47,347 bases of DNA, taken from contig NZ_QVMO01000025.1 in the NCBI RefSeq assembly GCF_010501055.1, forward strand, positions 1 to 47,347, written 5' to 3'. The stretch comes from Dysgonomonas sp. 521 (GTDB lineage Bacteria > Bacteroidota > Bacteroidia > Bacteroidales > Dysgonomonadaceae). Shown piece after piece: positions 43,700-47,347 of this stretch. Both the position numbers and the translations under genes were made by a program. Each line of letters starts with the position of its first letter. Within the stretch, counting starts at the first letter, position 1. The notes below the pieces were generated by a model. It saw nothing but the letters and a program-made list of their open reading frames with translations. It was not told the origin of the DNA and did not search any database.

Positions 43700-45645
43700 T
43701 TTGATTGTACCAATATTATGCCCCCTTCAGGTTGAATAACAATTTGTACTTTTGCAGGGTCTTTAACCTCTGCTTTATCCACTACCAACTGCCGTTGTTT
43801 ATCATCTTTATAGCAAACAGCCTCATTTCCTTTCGAGAGCATGGGCAGATTGAGAGTCAGTTTTAATACGTCTTTTTGAGCATTAACGCCTGCTATGTAC
43901 CAATTATCTTTATGGCGGCGAGCCAGTACGCAATACTTTCCCGGATAGCCATCCAGAAAGACAGTTTCATCCCATGTGGTTGGTACATCTTTCATGAACT
44001 CAATGGCTGCATGTGGGCCATCGGTCAGGTTATTAGGCGCTAACGCAAAAAATTGAACAGGGTTTTGAAATAACACAGCGGTTGCCAATTGGAAAGCATC
44101 GGTCGTTTTCCGGATAGAACCTCCGTCGTTGGTGCGGTTGTGACGCTTATTCAACAATGTACCGCCAAACTCCATACATCCTACGGCATTACGGATGAAT
44201 GGGTGCAAAGAGGCATTCATCGCTTCAATATCGTTCATGTGCTGACTAAAAATCAGGGTTTCGGAGGCCAATACGGCTTCGCTGCCCACATAGTTGGGAT
44301 ACATCCGTTCCCATCCGCGCGGCAGCGTACATCCATGAAAGACTGCCATTAGCCCATAATCATCGGCATCACTTAAAATGCCTTCGTACAGGCGCATCGT
44401 TTCTTGCTTGTCACCCCCAAAGAAATCGACTTTTATGCCTTTTACGCCCATCTTCTCCATCCATTTCATTTCCCTCTTGCGGGCTATGGCATTGTCCATA
44501 ATATTTATAGGCCCTTGCTCAATATCATTCCAATATCCACTGGAACTATACCATAAAAAGACATCGACATTCTTACTTTGTGCATATTTGATTAGTTCCT
44601 CTATACGATCGTATCCAATATTTACATCCCACCAACTATCAATCAACACATACTCATAGCCCATAGAAGCTGCAAGGTCAATGTAGCGAACCTGATCTTC
44701 ATAATTGATGCTTTCGTCCTGCCACATAATCCAACTCCATGTGCCCCGGCCATAGCGGTACTGGTGTTTGGTTTCGTAAAGCGGCTTTACCACATCCCAC
44801 GGTATGGTGGTTTCAACAATCGGTTTCAGGTTATCTGCCACGGTGATAGTGCGCCAGGGTGTATTTCCCGGCAGACCAATTCCCGGTGTTGTGGTGCCAT
44901 TACCGTTGTTTTCTTCAGGCATTGGAAATTCGAGCGTATAAAGTCCGTTAGGGTCTGCATCGCTCAGGCGTGAAGCGCAATACTTACTGTCCACTCCTGT
45001 TTCGCTAATGAGAGCCCATCCATCTTCACCTACACGAAACAGGGCAGGGAAAGTAAATCCTCTGCCATACTGCGAACGTTCGGTAATGGGGGCATCCACT
45101 TTATAGACTTCTTCGTAGCTGGGTTTTGTACGTTTCCAACCAATCATCGGGTCGCTTTGAGGAGATAGGAAGGTTGTGGTATATAGAGGAAAATCAAAGC
45201 CTGTTGCTTCCTTTAAAATAACCATGCTCGCAGTTTCTCCTTTTTTCTGTATTTCATATCTGAATGCAATATCATTATTGCTCACCTGAAATATTACATT
45301 AAAGGCGTGGAAATCTGCATTAGTTAATTTTACGACTAATTTATTGGCCGAATAATGAATGTGTGACTGTTTGATTCGGCCGAGGATATATGATTCATCT
45401 ACAACACTTTTTTCTGAGCCTATTAGCGAAAGTTTTTTACTAAAGTCCCCGATATTGGTAAGGAGTCCTAATGGAGATGCTTCCAGAATGGTTTTATCTT
45501 TATAGGTGACGGAGTAGAGAAGACTGCCCGCTTCTAGTTGTAGGTTCACTTTGAGATTTGAATCGGGGCTGGACACAACTAATTCCTGTGCTTTGGCAAA
45601 AGAAATAGTCAATATACAGATGAGTAGTAGATGTAATTTTTTCAT
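43693..45645 (-). CDS. GH97 alpha-glycosidase, retaining type (third copy)
   Basis: A 650-residue exported GH97 enzyme with a signal peptide ending SFAKAQ. Beta-sandwich about 22-290, then the barrel (WSWIMWQDESINYEDQ, VLIDSWWDVN), with the candidate nucleophile Asp407 in GIKVDFFGGDKQ. The DFFGGDKQ form differs from DFMDRDDQ in the two plus-strand GH97 proteins. The candidate acid/base is Glu462 in GSEAVLASETL. It belongs to the retaining class but looks more divergent, so it may favour a different alpha-galactoside or another alpha-sugar. It sits between the mutarotase and GH29 genes, 46 bases after the former. Confidence 0.9.
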   Translation of the reverse strand: MKKLHLLLICILTISFAKAQELVVSSPDSNLKVNLQLEAGSLLYSVTYKDKTILEASPLGLLTNIGDFSKKLSLIGSEKSVVDESYILGRIKQSHIHYSANKLVVKLTNADFHAFNVIFQVSNNDIAFRYEIQKKGETASMVILKEATGFDFPLYTTTFLSPQSDPMIGWKRTKPSYEEVYKVDAPITERSQYGRGFTFPALFRVGEDGWALISETGVDSKYCASRLSDADPNGLYTLEFPMPEENNGNGTTTPGIGLPGNTPWRTITVADNLKPIVETTIPWDVVKPLYETKHQYRYGRGTWSWIMWQDESINYEDQVRYIDLAASMGYEYVLIDSWWDVNIGYDRIEELIKYAQSKNVDVFLWYSSSGYWNDIEQGPINIMDNAIARKREMKWMEKMGVKGIKVDFFGGDKQETMRLYEGILSDADDYGLMAVFHGCTLPRGWERMYPNYVGSEAVLASETLIFSQHMNDIEAMNASLHPFIRNAVGCMEFGGTLLNKRHNRTNDGGSIRKTTDAFQLATAVLFQNPVQFFALAPNNLTDGPHAAIEFMKDVPTTWDETVFLDGYPGKYCVLARRHKDNWYIAGVNAQKDVLKLTLNLPMLSKGNEAVCYKDDKQRQLVVDKAEVKDPAKVQIVIQPEGGIILVQSNE

Positions 45646-45672
45646 ATATTTTTTATTTGTAATTTTTAATCG

Positions 45673-45697
45673 TTTAGAGTCTGTTTAAATTTTATTC
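45673..45697 (-). repeat. Short dispersed repeat, TTTAGAGYCTGTTT family (copy 3)
   Basis: TTTAGAGTCTGTTTAAATTT followed by TATTC. It starts in the gap after the mutarotase gene and overlaps its stop codon (45692-45694). It is the closest match to the copy at 3064. Confidence 0.65.
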
Positions 45698-46081
45698 ATA
45701 AAGATTAAATATTCTATCCATTAATTGCCATTTCTCATTCGAAGCAGCATTTGGGTCTGCTACCTGAAAAACAGACATATATTCCTCCCACTCGGCTTGG
45801 CGTGGCAATGTTGCTAATATTGAGAATGCTTTATCCCAATCAAAGTCGAGAGGTGTTTCCACTATCATAAACAGACGATTTCCGAATAGATATATTTCCA
45901 TTTCCAGTATCCCTACTTCCCTTATCCCATCTCTGACAATAGGCCAATGCTCTTCGGCGCTATGCCTCTTTACATATTCATTAATGAGCTGAGGGTCATT
46001 TTTCAAGTCAAGAGTCTGACAATATCTTTTGGTCGGAAAATCATATTTCTTTGATTTATATCCTGATGCTTTTGTTTCCAT
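45692..46081 (-). CDS. rhaM: RhaM-family sugar mutarotase
   Basis: A small cytoplasmic protein, 129 residues from the ATG at 46081. A TTG start six bases upstream is possible but unnecessary. It matches the L-rhamnose mutarotase family, which interconverts alpha and beta anomers: RYCQTLDLKNDP (19-30), YVKRHSAEEHWPIV with the catalytic histidine probably His40, and a C-terminal EWEEYMSVFQVADP. Homologues in other bacteria act on L-fucose as well as L-rhamnose. Two bases follow the aldo/keto reductase stop, so they are translationally coupled. With GH29 in the same operon, L-fucose is the likely substrate here, but rhamnose cannot be excluded. Confidence 0.85.
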   Translation of the reverse strand: METKASGYKSKKYDFPTKRYCQTLDLKNDPQLINEYVKRHSAEEHWPIVRDGIREVGILEMEIYLFGNRLFMIVETPLDFDWDKAFSILATLPRQAEWEEYMSVFQVADPNAASNEKWQLMDRIFNLYE

Positions 46082-46083
46082 AT

Positions 46084-47016
46084 TCAACTATTTAGCCATG
46101 TGTCTCGAAAACGAGGTTTTAATATAGTGTGCACCTCATCCAGCAGTTCTTCATTCAAAGCCTCTTTTGCCCATTTTATATTTTGCAATACTGCTTCGGG
46201 ACGTGATGTGCTGAATAATGTAGTTGCAATGCGCGGATTGGATACCGAATATTTAACAGCCAGTTGCTCAATTGCTATACCCTTCGATTCACAATGGTTA
46301 ACCGCTTTTCTACACAAATCCTGCAAAGGCTTGGGTGCGGGATGCCAATCGGGAGCGCCGCGTTTGGTCAGTAATCCCATTGAGAAAGGAGAAGCATTGA
46401 TCACCCCTATCCCCTTTTCCTCAAAATAATCGAGATAATCTGTTAAGGCATCATCATTGAGACAATAATGACAGAAAGAAAGTACGCTTTCTACTGTTCC
46501 TGACGGTACATGGTCAATTACGTACCTAAAATGGCGCAAAGTCAGGTTAGTAATCCCTACGTGTTTTACAATACCCCTGTTTCTTAATTCCACTAAGGCA
46601 GGAAGAGTTTCATTACAAATCTGCTCTAGGTCGGCAAACTCAATATCATGGACATTAATCAGATCGATATAGTCGACATTCAGTCGTTCCATGCTTTCGT
46701 CAACACTTTCAATAGTTTTCTGAGCTGAATAGTCCCAATGATTCACACCGTTTTTGCCGTAGCGCCCTACTTTTGTAGACAGGTAATATTTATTACGTTC
46801 TATATCTTTCAAGGCTTTACCCAAAACCGTTTCGGCTTTGAGATGCCCATAATAAGGAGAGACATCAATGAAATTGATACCGTTTTCTACTGCTGTATGC
46901 ACTGCTTTTATGCCTTCTTCCTCTTTGATTGAATGAAAAACACTACCTAATGACGAAGCTCCAAAGCTGAGGTTGGAGACCTTCATTCCGGTCTTTCCTA
47001 TTTCTCTATATTCCAC
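46084..47016 (-). CDS. Aldo/keto reductase, probable L-fucose/L-galactose dehydrogenase type
   Basis: A 310-residue cytoplasmic NAD(P)-dependent oxidoreductase, first gene of the operon. The full aldo/keto reductase tetrad is present: Asp51 and Tyr56 in FIDVSPYYGHLKAE, Lys82 in STKVGRYG, and His123 in INVHDIEF. The cofactor-binding end (TTLFSTSRPEAVLQNI) is conserved. The overall sequence resembles the L-galactose/L-fucose dehydrogenase subgroup, which oxidises the sugar at C1 to a lactone. A mutarotase immediately downstream would supply the right anomer. The lactonase, dehydratase and aldolase needed to finish an oxidative fucose pathway are not in the window, so they must lie elsewhere if this is correct. 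Confidence 0.85.
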   Translation of the reverse strand: MEYREIGKTGMKVSNLSFGASSLGSVFHSIKEEEGIKAVHTAVENGINFIDVSPYYGHLKAETVLGKALKDIERNKYYLSTKVGRYGKNGVNHWDYSAQKTIESVDESMERLNVDYIDLINVHDIEFADLEQICNETLPALVELRNRGIVKHVGITNLTLRHFRYVIDHVPSGTVESVLSFCHYCLNDDALTDYLDYFEEKGIGVINASPFSMGLLTKRGAPDWHPAPKPLQDLCRKAVNHCESKGIAIEQLAVKYSVSNPRIATTLFSTSRPEAVLQNIKWAKEALNEELLDEVHTILKPRFRDTWLNS

Positions 47017-47056
47017 GATATTATATTTATGCCAATCAGTAGTTGATTAGTTAAAT

Positions 47057-47100
47057 GTTCAATTTCATTAGTCGTTTTACATACGCTTCGCTCCTGTGAA
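47057..47100 (+). repeat. Dispersed intergenic repeat B (right copy)
   Basis: GTTCAATTTCATTAGTCG through ACATACGCTTCGCTCCTG, matching 3089-3147 apart from a deletion of about 16 bases and scattered changes. Confidence 0.55.
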
Positions 47101-47164
47101 CGTTGTTTGTCGAGACTCGGCATAACATGAATTTCTAATTCAGTTCTGCCCTCGCTAGTTAAAA

Positions 47165-47347
47165 CGTTCTTTTATTTTTTACATAAAAGCTATCCTAGGC
47201 TAAATACTTTAGTGGCAGCTCTCTACTGCCGCGCCCTCCCGGGCTTGCCCCTTCTTTTGGCATTGCCCAAAAGAAGGCAAAAGGCTAGTGCTTCGTCCCT
47301 CGGCGACCCACCAACGGCTTGCCGGCTAAACGGGACGAAACTCGCCT
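47165..47347 (+). repeat. Dispersed repeat A (partial second copy)
   Basis: Starts CGTTCTTTTATTTTTTACAT and continues through CTGCCGCGCCCTCCCGGGCT, CTTTTGGCATTGCCCAAAAG and GGCGACCCACCAACGGCTTG to the window end. It matches 5793-5975 in the same orientation with only scattered differences and no net length change. The rest lies beyond the window. Confidence 0.85.

Larger units (their letters stand above)
47017..47347. other. Right-end intergenic region with repeats
   Basis: 331 bases upstream of the aldo/keto reductase with no supported gene. It contains AT-rich sequence next to the start (no full TAnnTTTG box on the minus strand), repeat B (47057-47100), and the start of repeat A (47165-47347), which runs off the window. 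Confidence 0.7.

Overview
This window looks like the chromosome of a Bacteroidales bacterium, plausibly Dysgonomonas or a close relative. That is inferred from the genes and signals, not from a marker gene. The evidence is a dapB-lepB pair with a long Bacteroidetes-type signal peptidase I, BACON-GH5 and GH97 enzymes, A-rich start contexts, and several TAnnTTTG -7 promoter boxes. No tRNA, rRNA, CRISPR array, transposase or phage gene was found.

Layout. (1) 1-5676 is a mostly housekeeping left flank: the tail of an unknown gene, a thioredoxin-fold exported protein, ecotin (periplasmic serine-protease inhibitor), a YjdI-like ferredoxin with a YjdJ-like GNAT protein, dapB and lepB. (2) 5677-6388 has no gene. 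It holds a 7-bp tandem array and a large, imperfectly palindromic dispersed repeat (repeat A). (3) 6389-45645 is a dense carbohydrate-degradation island with 17 glycoside hydrolases and two esterases in five transcription blocks: minus 14170-6389 (GH2, GH43, GH3, SGNH esterase); plus 14439-23341 (GH2-LamG, GH2, GH31); plus 23573-35139 (GH5, GH5, GH42, GH97, GH29, GH97, CE1-like esterase); plus 35399-40764 (GH3, GH2); and plus 40984-41988 (GH43). A converging minus-strand operon (47016-42130) carries an aldo/keto reductase, a RhaM-family mutarotase, GH97 and GH29. (4) 47017-47347 is non-coding and contains a second, direct-orientation copy of repeat A cut by the window end.

How the genes fit together. 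Two GH5 endoglucanases, a GH31 alpha-xylosidase-like enzyme, two GH3 beta-glucosidases, GH2/GH42 beta-galactosidases, two GH43 arabinofuranosidase/xylosidase-type enzymes, GH29 alpha-L-fucosidases, retaining-type GH97 alpha-galactosidases and two esterases together match what is needed to take apart decorated, acetylated, fucosylated xyloglucan. The family set resembles the characterised Bacteroides ovatus xyloglucan locus plus fucosidases and GH97. One GH5 has an acidic stretch after its lipobox cysteine, so it may be the outer-surface endo-enzyme; the other enzymes look periplasmic. The mutarotase and aldo/keto reductase next to GH29 suggest that released L-fucose (or another 6-deoxy or L-sugar) is oxidised.

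Unusually for a Bacteroidetes polysaccharide locus, there is no SusC/SusD pair, sugar transporter, sensor or regulator in the window. The island is bracketed by direct repeats, and one promoter carries a candidate two-site operator with 22-bp spacing.
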